This document shows, one piece after another, positions 43,079-51,571 of a stretch of DNA of 64,000 nucleotides; position 1 is the first letter of the stretch; every line of letters starts with the position of its first letter. The notes under the pieces were generated by a model. It did no database searches, was not told where the DNA came from, and saw only the letters and a list, made by a program, of their open reading frames with translations. The DNA is from Ga0074139 sp964515195 (GTDB taxonomy: Bacteria; Bdellovibrionota; Bdellovibrionia; Bdellovibrionales; Bdellovibrionaceae). A program made the translations under genes and the position numbers. Where the stretch lies: assembly GCA_964515195.1 (NCBI GenBank), contig CAZETK010000010.1:1-64000 (forward strand). Direction: 5' to 3'.

Positions 43079-44257
43079 TTGAACTTGCGCTCTTGGGTAT
43101 TCTCAAGTTCAATGGCCGCCATGATTTGGTCGTGGTTAATTCTAAGCTACTTGAGCCTTTTTATCTTAGGGTTCAGTGACAATTTGAGAGGGCCTTTATT
43201 TTACGAAGTGATCCAGCACTTCCAGGTCACGGATACAGTCGGAGCGCTATTCTTTTCGGTTTCCTCATTTTTAGCTTTCCTTTGTAGTTTGCTGGCCATT
43301 CCGCTCTTAAAATCCATGAGCTTTTTACGTTTGTTACAGTTAGCCCTTGTGATCATGGCTCTAGGACTTTTTGGTCTGTCACAGGCTCCGCACTACACAT
43401 TGTTTTTAGTCAGCGTCGGAGCCTTTGGAGGCGCCATGGGCTTTATGGGGGTTGCGCAAAACGCACTGGCCTCCCAAGCGGCGCCAGAGCATTTGCGCTC
43501 GCAAGTGCTTTCAGGTTTGCACTCGATGTATGGTCTGGCCAGTTTCATGGCGCCCTTAAGTGTGGGCCTAGGATTAGGGCGAGGCCTAAGCTGGAATGAC
43601 TATTTTGTTTTGGCATCCGCCATGGCGCTATTGGTTTTGATCGCCAGTTTTTTTCTTCCTCCTGCTCGAGCCGAGATCATCGAGAAAAACAGCTCGCCGC
43701 CACAACCCTTCCGGCAAAAACGGCTGGCTCTATGGGCCTGTGGCATGTCGGGCTTTTACGTGATTGCTGAAATTTTGGTGGGAAGTCGGCTTTCCTTATA
43801 TGCCATTCGCGAGTTCGGTCTGACCACCGCCGAGGCCAGTCAGCATGTAACAGGTTTTTATTTAGGATTATTAAGCGGCCGTATCGCCGGTATCTTCGTG
43901 CGCTGGCCGTCGACTTATCGCAATCATCTGGCTTACAGTCTTGCAATTAGCTTCATCGGATATATTCTCGGGCTTTATTTGAACCCTTGGTTTTTTATTC
44001 TGACCGGGTTGGGAATGTCGGTCTTTTTTCCCACAGTGTTAGCTTACGCGGCTTCTTGCTTCCGAGGCCGTGAAGGGGTTTTATTTTCCCTCATCACCGC
44101 CAATCAGTCCATTATGATCGTCACCATGCATATTCTGGTGGGGGCGGTGTCAGATTGGTATGATATCAAATGGGCCTTTCATTTAGGTCTGATGTTTTTG
44201 GTCTTGAGTGCTCTTAGCCTTTGGAGATTCGAAGTTGAAAAAAACCGGCGTTCTTAA
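43079..44257 (+). CDS. Major facilitator superfamily transporter
   Basis: The 392-aa protein is almost entirely hydrophobic, with about 12 membrane helices and the conserved small-residue features of MFS (GAFGGAMGFMGVAQNAL, GFYLGLLSGRIAGIF in helix 7-8 region). A cytosolic loop (LPPARAEIIEKNSSPPQPFRQK) sits between the two six-helix halves. Substrate unknown; sugar or drug export are both possible. The start is TTG 43079, 3 nt after the lipoprotein stop; ATG 43112 is an alternative. It overlaps the RlmL-like gene by 23 nt. The operon 39430-45398 therefore ends in two genes with no apparent link to the lipoprotein pair. Confidence 0.82.
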   Translation: MNLRSWVFSSSMAAMIWSWLILSYLSLFILGFSDNLRGPLFYEVIQHFQVTDTVGALFFSVSSFLAFLCSLLAIPLLKSMSFLRLLQLALVIMALGLFGLSQAPHYTLFLVSVGAFGGAMGFMGVAQNALASQAAPEHLRSQVLSGLHSMYGLASFMAPLSVGLGLGRGLSWNDYFVLASAMALLVLIASFFLPPARAEIIEKNSSPPQPFRQKRLALWACGMSGFYVIAEILVGSRLSLYAIREFGLTTAEASQHVTGFYLGLLSGRIAGIFVRWPSTYRNHLAYSLAISFIGYILGLYLNPWFFILTGLGMSVFFPTVLAYAASCFRGREGVLFSLITANQSIMIVTMHILVGAVSDWYDIKWAFHLGLMFLVLSALSLWRFEVEKNRRS

Positions 44258-45398
44258 ACCTGAAAATGTGAAGAGCTTTTTTCTTGTGGGTCCCTTGGGA
44301 TTTGAAACTACAATGGCGGATGAACTGGCTCGGGTTCAACCCTGGATTCTGGGTGCCGACGGACGTCCAACTCCGAACAGCATCCGCATTGTGGCGCAAC
44401 GGAAGGGAGGGCTTGAAATCCAGGCTCCATGGCTGGAAGGCTTGCAGTTGGTCCATCATTTAAAGACCCCGGTGCGGATGTTGTACCGCTGGAAGAGTAA
44501 AAAGATGACCCATGTCAGTGAGTTGAAATCCTGGTTGAGATCGCAACGTCCCTTGGAGTTAATCCCCCAGGATTTCAAATTGAAAATTCAATCCCGAAAA
44601 TCTAAATTGCAAAATGAAAAAATGATTGAGCGGGTGTTTCACGAAGACTGGAGGATGATCCAAGAGGATTCTGCCCAAACTTTGTATGTGGATGTCTATA
44701 ATGATCAGTTCACACTCAGTTGGGATGTGGGAGGAGAACCTCTTTATAAAAGGTCATGGTCAACTCGCAAAGGGGTCGCCCCCCTTCGAGAAAATCTGGC
44801 GGCTGCTTTACTGCAAGATTTAATAGGGGATTTAACGGGACCAGAGTTAAGTCAAATGTCTTTAATGGACCCGATGATGGGATCGGGTACTTTTCTGTGG
44901 GAGGCTGCCGGTATTCTTCGCCTCAACACGGATCGGTCCTTTGCCTATCAAAGTTGGAAAGGGCTTCCTGGGTTTTTAAAAACCTCTTGGTGGACCAACC
45001 TCAATCGCCCCGAAGCTTTTTTATGGAAAAATTTGTACGGATCTGACCGGGATCCAAAGATGGTGCAGGCGGCCCAAGAAAACTCAAAAGCTTTCACCTC
45101 CTTGCAGCTGGGGCGCAACTTGTTTCTCAAACAAGAGGACGTGCTGTCTTCTGATTCTGTTGGGACGACAGACCCCCTCCTGATGATAAGTAATCCGCCC
45201 TATGGCGAGCGATTGGCAGTGGACTCTGTTGAAAAGCTACTAACGGCGGCATTAGTCAAATATAAACCTTTTAAGGCCTTGTTTGTGGTTCCACAATCAC
45301 CACTTTTTCAAGTGGAAGGATATAAAACCAAGCTGGTTCGAAAATTTTTGCAAGGCGGCTTAGAAGTTCAAGCTGTTCTTTTTTTAAGTTCTTGTTAA
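44235..45398 (+). CDS. RlmL-like N2-guanine rRNA/tRNA methyltransferase
   Basis: A 387-aa protein of the UPF0020/THUMP-type methyltransferase group. It has an N-terminal segment with FFLVGPLGFETTMADELAR, a THUMP-like region (KLKIQSRKSKLQNEKMIERV), and the catalytic domain with LMDPMMGSGTFLWEAAG (SAM-binding) and MISNPPYGERL (the N/D-PP-Y motif of amino-methyltransferases). E. coli RlmL modifies G2445 of 23S rRNA. The RNA target here is not certain. The TTG start at 44235 has GGAG 9 nt upstream and lies inside the MFS gene. A start at 44208 is longer but lacks a ribosome site. Confidence 0.86.
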   Translation: MKKTGVLKPENVKSFFLVGPLGFETTMADELARVQPWILGADGRPTPNSIRIVAQRKGGLEIQAPWLEGLQLVHHLKTPVRMLYRWKSKKMTHVSELKSWLRSQRPLELIPQDFKLKIQSRKSKLQNEKMIERVFHEDWRMIQEDSAQTLYVDVYNDQFTLSWDVGGEPLYKRSWSTRKGVAPLRENLAAALLQDLIGDLTGPELSQMSLMDPMMGSGTFLWEAAGILRLNTDRSFAYQSWKGLPGFLKTSWWTNLNRPEAFLWKNLYGSDRDPKMVQAAQENSKAFTSLQLGRNLFLKQEDVLSSDSVGTTDPLLMISNPPYGERLAVDSVEKLLTAALVKYKPFKALFVVPQSPLFQVEGYKTKLVRKFLQGGLEVQAVLFLSSC

Positions 45399-45435
45399 AT
45401 ACGAAATGAGGGCTAGCACACGAGGGGCACTTCAT

Positions 45436-45490
45436 GCCATACCTTGAATGCGCCTGTTGGTGACTCCTTTGAGGAGCGTGTATGGCGCAT
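45436..45490 (+). promoter_or_regulatory. 5' leader with competing hairpins upstream of lipoprotein gene
   Basis: GCCATAC (45436-45442) can pair with GTATGGC (45480-45486), while ATGCGCC (45448-45454) can pair with GGCGCAT (45484-45490); the two share GGC 45484-45486, so only one can form. A small hairpin, ACTCCT-TTG-AGGAG, sits inside the loop. It lies about 30-85 nt before GTG 45521. This is the geometry of an RNA switch, but no known riboswitch class is recognised. Confidence 0.35.
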
Positions 45491-45520
45491 CAACTTGCGG
45501 GCCACAAATAGGGGGTTTTT

Positions 45521-46408
45521 GTGAAGCGTTTACTCGGGCTTTTTTCTGTCCTTTGTTTAGTGGCCTGTCAGCCTAAAGACAATTCTTTAAACACTCAAAA
45601 TCCAGACTTTAGAAATGAAGGGCGAGTGAGTTCGAACAATCTTCGAGTCGGCGCTTACGGTCTTCCGATTTTTGCCGCGCAAATATTAGAGCAATTGGGG
45701 GCCCTGACTTCAGACTGTCTCCAAGCCGAACCAGAAGAAATCAGAAGCTCACAAGAATCTTCTGATCTTCAGATCAAAAAATGTATTGTTCGAGTTCATG
45801 ATCAGGATCGCAAAGGAGTTAGCGGGGCCCGAGAAAAATGGCAAATCCAGCTGGTCCTGAACTCTGCTGACAACCAGCTGGTTTCGGCTCAGGGCGAAAT
45901 TCTGTCCAGCCAGGATTACGGTCAATTCAGATCCACACTCGTGGAGCTTCAATATTCCTATAAGGAATTTTTCATGAAAGTAAATCCCACCACAGGCCAC
46001 TTAGAAGTCGAGATCCAGGCCTACGGAGAAACAAAATCGGAAAATAGTACCTTGAAATTCGATTACAATCTAAAGGCCCAAGGCCAAGAGATAACCCACT
46101 CCACAACTCAGTGGAGTTTTAACAACCTAAAATTCGATCTAAAAGTGCGCGACCCCAAAAGTCAGGTTAGAAACTTCCACGTCAGTTCAAAAACACTGCA
46201 ACTCAACTGGAAATCTCCAAGATGCGCTGAAATCACAGGCGAAGCCGAAACCATGGATCAAGCCAAGCAAAAAGATAAAAGAAGCATTCGACTAAGTCCC
46301 AATAAAGCAGAACTCATAGCCACCAAGGGCTCGCCCTGGTCCCAAAACTACGACAGTTGCGAAGTGCGCAAGGACCCGCTAAGAAATTTTGAATTCCTAT
46401 TCTACTAG
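45521..46408 (+). CDS. Lipoprotein of unknown function
   Basis: GTG 45521 follows AGGGGG. The signal peptide MKRLLGLFSVLCLVACQPKD has a clear lipobox (LVAC), and the mature Cys is residue 16. The remaining 280 residues are polar, beta-rich, with two late Cys (SPRCAEITG and DSCEVRKD). No domain is recognised. It is likely anchored in the outer membrane, since Gln follows the Cys, not Asp. The 5' leader can form competing hairpins (45436-45490). The gene is alone and convergent to the endonuclease-like lipoprotein at 46444. Confidence 0.72.
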   Translation: MKRLLGLFSVLCLVACQPKDNSLNTQNPDFRNEGRVSSNNLRVGAYGLPIFAAQILEQLGALTSDCLQAEPEEIRSSQESSDLQIKKCIVRVHDQDRKGVSGAREKWQIQLVLNSADNQLVSAQGEILSSQDYGQFRSTLVELQYSYKEFFMKVNPTTGHLEVEIQAYGETKSENSTLKFDYNLKAQGQEITHSTTQWSFNNLKFDLKVRDPKSQVRNFHVSSKTLQLNWKSPRCAEITGEAETMDQAKQKDKRSIRLSPNKAELIATKGSPWSQNYDSCEVRKDPLRNFEFLFY

Positions 46409-46443
46409 AAACCGCCCCATCAGCTACGTTGGCTTTAAAAAGG

Positions 46444-47565
46444 CTATTCCGCGGGAACGACTCGTTTATGAATGCGCGCATAGAGGGGGAAGTGGTCTGA
46501 GACTCCTTCGCCGGTCTTTTTGTTGAAGCGTTTGGGCGATCTCCCTTTGTAAATTTGGTTGGGCACAAACTTTACGATATCGATAGATTTTTTATCCAGC
46601 TGATAAGGGGCCTTACCCTCTTCGCCTAAAGACTTTGAAAAGACCAAGGCATCCAGAAACGACCAGGTGCTGCGGTACTCATGTGTTCCGTCACATTTTT
46701 GGCAGCCGACTAAATGGGAAACCAAGCCGACACTGGATAAGTCTTTTTCGAAGAAACCGACCTCGTCCTCTTCATCTTGAGAGATATTGAGGTCACCACC
46801 TAAAATCACCATTTCGTCTTGCAGCTGTTGCATTCGATTTCTGACGAACTCCACGGATTGGGTTCGCCAGTATCGGGGATTTCCTTGGGAGGGAAAGTGG
46901 GCCGCCATCACTATCAGTTTGTGGCCATCTGGAAGCTTCAAGGGCACTTCTAAAACACCTCGTGAACGGTTCATTCTTTTTTGATCTTCAGGGGTTTTGC
47001 CCTTGTAAGGGATTTTATGAAGCACGGCTTTTCCCTCTACAGGAAAGCGCGATAGAAGAGCCACATCAATTCCGCGTAGATCTGGGCCTTCGATTAAAAT
47101 TTGCGTTTGATAACCTGCGTTCTTCAAATACTGACGATTCAGATCCTTTAAAATATTTTCGTTTTCGACTTCTACAAGAATTACGATATCAGGCCCTTTC
47201 TGACCTTCGACGCTCAAGATTACTTCGGCGACATTTTTCAATTTCTGATTTACAAGTTCTTGAGTCCAATCCAGCTCGAAGCATTCACGCTTATAATAAC
47301 CTTTTAATACACGACAACCGGTCTGCACTTCGGGAGTTTGCTTTAGGCTTAAGGGCAGGTAGGCAAAGTCCTCACGGTTCTTATCATGGACGGCATCGAA
47401 AAGATTTTCCACGTTATAGGTCATAATGCTGATCTCTTGTGGAGCCTTGGGAGCTAAAGCCGGAGAGTCGGAAATCTTAAGACTTTTAGTTGTGCATCCA
47501 GGAAGATGAAACACTCCTAAGGCAAAAAGGATGAAGACTGACAAAAATGTGAGATGTTTTTTCAT
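46444..47565 (-). CDS. Lipoprotein of the endonuclease/exonuclease/phosphatase (EEP) family
   Basis: The protein (373 aa from ATG 47565) has signal peptide and lipobox (FALGVFHLPGC). The EEP fold is clear: ISIMTYNVENLFDAVHD (metal-binding Asn/Glu), PDIVILVEVENENIL, RGIDVALLSRFPV, VILGGDLNISQDEED (catalytic D-x-N) and GVSDHFPLYARIHK (S-D-H). It will hydrolyse phosphodiester bonds, of DNA, RNA, sphingolipid or inositol phosphates. Being lipidated, it should work outside the inner membrane; digestion of prey DNA is one idea. A Cys-rich insert (HLVGCQKCDGTHEYRST) is present. Longer frames upstream are spurious. Confidence 0.9.
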   Translation of the reverse strand: MKKHLTFLSVFILFALGVFHLPGCTTKSLKISDSPALAPKAPQEISIMTYNVENLFDAVHDKNREDFAYLPLSLKQTPEVQTGCRVLKGYYKRECFELDWTQELVNQKLKNVAEVILSVEGQKGPDIVILVEVENENILKDLNRQYLKNAGYQTQILIEGPDLRGIDVALLSRFPVEGKAVLHKIPYKGKTPEDQKRMNRSRGVLEVPLKLPDGHKLIVMAAHFPSQGNPRYWRTQSVEFVRNRMQQLQDEMVILGGDLNISQDEEDEVGFFEKDLSSVGLVSHLVGCQKCDGTHEYRSTWSFLDALVFSKSLGEEGKAPYQLDKKSIDIVKFVPNQIYKGRSPKRFNKKTGEGVSDHFPLYARIHKRVVPAE

Positions 47566-47696
47566 GGTGCTCAACTTAAAAGCGGGGGAAATAGGGGGCA
47601 AGCACAAAAAGTTTTTGAGGATTTGGTCAGAACAAAAGCTTTCCTTGAATGTCGCACGGCGCAAGATCTACAAAATTAACTCGGATGGGAGGGGTT

Positions 47697-48674
47697 ATGG
47701 GTTTCAACTTCAGAGGCCTTTTTTTTAAAGCGGTTCTCATTTTGTGTCCGGTGATCGGTTACTCACTCGAGGTAGCCCAGGCGGAGATTCAAAACTCTGA
47801 GTCTCTGCAAGAGCCAGCTCGGCAGACTTCTCGTGTGAAATTCCGTGGTTTCCAAAACGCCCAAGAGGACCTCCCCAATATGTCCGATAACTGGAAGGTT
47901 AGCTTTTTTCAGTTGGCAGCAGTTGAGGCCGATCGGCTAAAGGGCAATGAGCCAGCCAGTTTGTATTTCTACAATTACTTTTCATTTAATTACAAGCTAA
48001 GTGATGACGAGCGAATTGCCGTCCGTCCTGTTTTTGAAATGGAGTCTCCGGGTCGCAATAAATACAATGATGAAGTGGGAAAATGGTTGATCCGATTGGA
48101 TGATCTTTACGTTAGTTACTCTCGATTCAATCTATTTGAAATTGGACCCTTTGGGACTCGGGCCAATTTTCGAGTGTACGCACCGACCAGTGAGGCATCA
48201 CAAAACAGCGGTCTTATTACGCAGCTTCATCCCGAGTTTTATATGGAAACCAGCCTGGGTCGAAACTCTGGCATTGAGTTTCAATTCAAGGGCGATTATT
48301 TTGTGAACAGCAAACGGTCGTTTATTCTGAAGACTCCGAGCAAAAAAGAGATTCCGTTGACCAATAAAGAGACAGAGTGGGAAACGATCGTGGAGTACAA
48401 ATACCGCGCCCATCGTTTGTTTCATTTGAAACCCCGGGTCAGCTGGCTGGACGAGTGGTATTTAAGCAGCCCTGAGAACAACTTATCAGGCCGCCACACC
48501 CAGGAATTCAGCGCCGGTATTGGTTTAGAGTGGAGACCAACAAGAAGCTTCAATACCACCCTTCAGTTTTCGAACGTGACAAAGATCTACGACACTAAGC
48601 GTGGTTTCAAGCGACCTGATCTTTGGTTGCCTGAGAATAATGAAATCGTCGCCCTTACCAATTATCGTTTTTAA
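47697..48674 (+). CDS. Putative outer-membrane beta-barrel protein
   Basis: ATG 47697 has GGGAGGGG directly upstream and opens with a signal peptide (FRGLFFKAVLILCPVIGYSLEVAQA). The 325-aa product is rich in Tyr, Phe and Asn in alternating strands (NYFSFNYKLSDDERIAVRPVF, WLIRLDDLYVSYSRFNLF, YKYRAHRLFHLKPRVSW) and ends in TNYRF, the C-terminal aromatic of barrel proteins. It is unrelated by eye to the A1/A2 barrels. Function unknown; a porin-like role is plausible. It ends 20 nt inside the convergent RluA gene. Confidence 0.75.
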   Translation: MGFNFRGLFFKAVLILCPVIGYSLEVAQAEIQNSESLQEPARQTSRVKFRGFQNAQEDLPNMSDNWKVSFFQLAAVEADRLKGNEPASLYFYNYFSFNYKLSDDERIAVRPVFEMESPGRNKYNDEVGKWLIRLDDLYVSYSRFNLFEIGPFGTRANFRVYAPTSEASQNSGLITQLHPEFYMETSLGRNSGIEFQFKGDYFVNSKRSFILKTPSKKEIPLTNKETEWETIVEYKYRAHRLFHLKPRVSWLDEWYLSSPENNLSGRHTQEFSAGIGLEWRPTRSFNTTLQFSNVTKIYDTKRGFKRPDLWLPENNEIVALTNYRF

Positions 48675-49566
48675 GCACGGGATTAAGAAAGCGCCCCTTC
48701 CAGGGGAAGCGTAACTCGACACACTGAAGCCTGATGGATTCTTCGTCGGGCTTAGTGGAGCTGAGAGTCTTATAGAGTTCATCATCCACAATAGGGAATC
48801 CGAGGAAAGCCAGCTGAGCGCGGATCTGATGGGTCCGTCCTGTCAAAAGCTCAATGCGCAGTCGCGTGCAAGTGGAAAAGTCCTTTTTGGAGTGAATTCG
48901 AAGCTGACAAGATTGGGTCTCGCTTGAAGGTGTCGCTTGAAGAACTTTGGGGGCATAGCGTGACTTCATCATGTGATGTTCATAAAATCCAAGGTTCGGT
49001 CCTGGCGGCTCCACTTCCGCTTCATAGAATTTTTCAACCTGTCGGTTTTTGAGAAGCTCATGAAAGTGGGATTGGGCCTCTGGAGTTTTGGCGATGACTA
49101 AAAGGCCACCTGTGGGAACATCCAAGCGATGGGTCAGAAAATGGATCTGATTTAACTCTTGATTCAGATAGCTAAGAACATTTTCATGGGCATTATCAAC
49201 CGTTGCATGACAAGGAAGGCCAGAGGGTTTATTGAGGATCAAAAGATCTTCATCTTCAAATTGGATTCGTGATTTCAATTCAAATGCAGGATAACGTCTT
49301 GGATGGGTGTGAATTCGCAAGTAGTCATCCGGCTTGATCTCACAATTTACGAAGATCCGACGATTGTTCAAATAGAGTCCGCCCAAATTCAAAATTTTTT
49401 GAAGTAATTCTTCTGATAGTCCAGTTTCTTGTGATACGACCTGAACCCAATAGCCTGAGCTGGTACTTATATAGTGGACTACACCGGTCTCTGTTTTTTT
49501 CCAAGGCATTGGAGACGGAATTAGCACGGCGTATCGAGTGTGTTCAAGTACAATGCTTCGGTTCAC
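48655..49566 (-). CDS. RluA-family RNA pseudouridine synthase
   Basis: The 303-aa enzyme converts a uridine in RNA to pseudouridine. An S4-like N-terminal part (LSEELLQKILNLGGLYLNNRR) precedes the synthase domain with DEDLLILNKPSGLPCH, catalytic Asp149 in HRLDVPTGGLLV, and TGRTHQIRAQLAFLGFPI. These match RluA/RluD-type enzymes. The target site (rRNA or tRNA) cannot be assigned. It overlaps the barrel gene's end by 20 nt, and its start is only 14 nt from the divergent DedA gene. Confidence 0.92.
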   Translation of the reverse strand: MNRSIVLEHTRYAVLIPSPMPWKKTETGVVHYISTSSGYWVQVVSQETGLSEELLQKILNLGGLYLNNRRIFVNCEIKPDDYLRIHTHPRRYPAFELKSRIQFEDEDLLILNKPSGLPCHATVDNAHENVLSYLNQELNQIHFLTHRLDVPTGGLLVIAKTPEAQSHFHELLKNRQVEKFYEAEVEPPGPNLGFYEHHMMKSRYAPKVLQATPSSETQSCQLRIHSKKDFSTCTRLRIELLTGRTHQIRAQLAFLGFPIVDDELYKTLSSTKPDEESIRLQCVELRFPWKGRFLNPVLKNDNW

Positions 49567-49580
49567 TATAGGAAAATATT

Positions 49581-50258
49581 ATGGAGCTAGCGGATCAGGC
49601 CATTTATCAGTTCTTAGTTCAGTATGCTTACCAGCCCGAATGGGTCTATGCCGCTGTTGTCGGGATGATGCTGGCCAGTGCCTTTGGATTTCCGCTTCCT
49701 GAAGAGGTGACTCTGATCAGCGTGGGCACTTTGGCCTTTATGGGATCGCGACCTGATTTATTTCCGCCACCGGAGGTGGGAGCACGAGCCATCAACATGC
49801 ATCATGCCGCCATCATAGCTTTCGTGGCCGTTGCCTTTAGTGATTTTCTTATTTATGCCGTCGGAAGGAAATGGGGAAGGCGGGTTCTCTATCATCAGCG
49901 TATGCGACGGCTTGTATCTGAAGAGTCGTTGAAAAAAGTGGAAACATGGACTCATCGCTATGGAATGGTAGCGGTCTTCGTTTTTCGTTTTACGCCCGGC
50001 GTGCGATTTCCGGGGCACTTAGTTTGTGGAATTATGAAGCTTCCAGCATGGAAGTTTATCACAGTGGATGGGATTGCGGCTTTAATCAGTGTGCCGACTC
50101 AAATCTACTTGATTGCCATTTACGGAGAGCCCATTCTGAAGTTTCTTCAAGAGGTGAAAATTGTGATTTTCGGCCTCCTAGTCCTTGGATTTCTGATTTA
50201 CGTGGGCCGTAAGCTTTATCTTCGCTACCTTCGAGCCCATGCCCCGAAACACTCTTGA
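49581..50258 (+). CDS. DedA-family membrane protein
   Basis: The 225-aa protein has four to six membrane helices and the DedA/VTT features: FGFPLPEEVTLISVG near the N-terminus, the loop FRFTPGVRFPGHLVCGIMKL (F-x-R-x2-PG-x-R), and a C-terminal helix pair. Members are flippases/transporters of undecaprenyl phosphate or phosphatidylethanolamine. A long hydrophilic stretch (RPDLFPPPEVGARAINMHH) between helices is unusual. Start ATG 49581 is divergent to the RluA gene. The stop lies within a terminator stem (50254-50279). Confidence 0.86.
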   Translation: MELADQAIYQFLVQYAYQPEWVYAAVVGMMLASAFGFPLPEEVTLISVGTLAFMGSRPDLFPPPEVGARAINMHHAAIIAFVAVAFSDFLIYAVGRKWGRRVLYHQRMRRLVSEESLKKVETWTHRYGMVAVFVFRFTPGVRFPGHLVCGIMKLPAWKFITVDGIAALISVPTQIYLIAIYGEPILKFLQEVKIVIFGLLVLGFLIYVGRKLYLRYLRAHAPKHS

Positions 50259-50279
50259 AAAAGAGGCCCCTTTTTCAAG
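50254..50279. terminator. Hairpin at the end of the DedA gene
   Basis: CTTGAAAAAG (50254-50263), loop aggccc, CTTTTTCAAG (50270-50279). The stem includes its own T run, and the TGA of dedA is inside it. Its palindromic form would serve both the DedA gene and the convergent gene at 50333. Confidence 0.7.
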
Positions 50280-50332
50280 CTCAACTTTTGTTGAGATGAG
50301 CCTATCCTCTTGACGTCGTTCTGGAATAGATT

Positions 50333-51388
50333 CTAGGCCACCTTATTTCTAAAAGTGTCGTGGGTCATTTGGCACGCGATCTGAAGCCGAGTGGGCTGAT
50401 CCCAGTGGCGATCCTGATACTCATGCCAGAAAACTTTTTCGTAACCATTTTCCAATCCATAGATCTCTTCACGAATCTTAAAAAGAAGGCCGGAACCTGT
50501 TCCCATTAGCCAATCCATTTGAATCAGATAAAGAGCCTCCTCTAGATCTTCAGGACCTAGTCGGTTCAAAAAAGATGGCGGAAGCTGGTCAATCAAATAG
50601 CAGGCATTATGAACATGCTTTTTAAAGGCCTTAGCCATGGGTTCCACCAAAAGTTTTTCCACGCGAACATCACTCTTGGCACCTAACTTCCACGGGAGCG
50701 ACCATTTTTGGAAGTTATAGTACAACATCGCATCGCTGACGACGTAGTCAGCTCGTGGAAGATAATCTTGAACAGAATCTACTTTTAAGCAGTCAAAAGC
50801 AGGCTCATTGACATGGGCATTATGGTCCATGGCGATGACACCTCTTAAATGAAAAAGAAACGAATCTAGGGCCTGAAGCTTTTCTTCAAAGCGAGGTGAA
50901 AACTTCACCTTAAAGTTGTAGATGAGGGGTGTGTTAAGCTGAGACTCAAACTTCTCGATCAGGGCTACAAGCTCACTCATATCACTGAATTGAAACCCCC
51001 AAGGTTTCTGAATGCTTTCAAGACAAGATGAAAACTCATCTTCAAAATTTTTGATGAGATCAGCGGGTACCGATCCGACCTCCTTATGGAGGGCCAGAAC
51101 CCGCTCCTGGGAGTGACGAAATATCTCCAGATGTGGTTCAAACTCTGTCCAGATCTTGTGAGCGAAATCGAAATTGATAAAGGGAACGGCTAACGGAGAG
51201 GCGCAGTAGCTGTTGAGCCTTAAGAAGGACACGCCCAAAAGAAGATCGGAAAAATATTGGCTGGGTTCGACGGGGGGATTTTTTTCAAAATCTTGATCTC
51301 GCTTCCAAAAGTGGAAGGCGAGGGGTTTAAAACATGAGCCTCTTTGCAAGGTTAAGTGATAGCCAAGACGAATTCCATTTCGCTCCAT
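50333..51388 (-). CDS. Cytosolic protein of unknown function
   Basis: ATG 51388 follows GGAGG with ideal spacing; frames upstream pass through the GC-rich repeat and are rejected. The 351-aa product starts MERNGIRLGYHLTLQ and has no signal or membrane span. It is rich in Trp, Phe and Tyr (LPWKLGAKSDVRVEKLLVEPM, FWHEYQDRHWDQPTRL) and predicted mostly helical. No family recognised. The gene stands alone, divergent to the TatD gene with the second repeat element between them. Confidence 0.72.
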   Translation of the reverse strand: MERNGIRLGYHLTLQRGSCFKPLAFHFWKRDQDFEKNPPVEPSQYFSDLLLGVSFLRLNSYCASPLAVPFINFDFAHKIWTEFEPHLEIFRHSQERVLALHKEVGSVPADLIKNFEDEFSSCLESIQKPWGFQFSDMSELVALIEKFESQLNTPLIYNFKVKFSPRFEEKLQALDSFLFHLRGVIAMDHNAHVNEPAFDCLKVDSVQDYLPRADYVVSDAMLYYNFQKWSLPWKLGAKSDVRVEKLLVEPMAKAFKKHVHNACYLIDQLPPSFLNRLGPEDLEEALYLIQMDWLMGTGSGLLFKIREEIYGLENGYEKVFWHEYQDRHWDQPTRLQIACQMTHDTFRNKVA

Positions 51389-51509
51389 AGATATGCCTCC
51401 GTAACCACCATATCGGCAATAGAGGAAGAATTCTAAAGTTGAGAAAATCGAAAAACCTCGTCTTTTTCTTTTCATTCTTTCTATTGAGGAAACCAAAAAT
51501 ATGCTACAT

Positions 51510-51555
51510 CCCCAGAAGGGGCACCTAGCCGACCGCACCTCAGCCGGCCGCACAC
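51510..51555. repeat. GC-rich 14-bp tandem repeat with flanking hairpin, copy 2
   Basis: The hairpin ccccagaagggg (51510-51521) is followed by gcacctagccgacc (51521-51534), gcacctcagccggcc (one base longer) and a remnant gcacacc. The layout and unit match 36928-36970. It lies between divergent genes (50333-51388 and TatD at 51572) and may carry their promoters. Confidence 0.78.
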
Positions 51556-51571
51556 CAGAAAGGATCGGATT

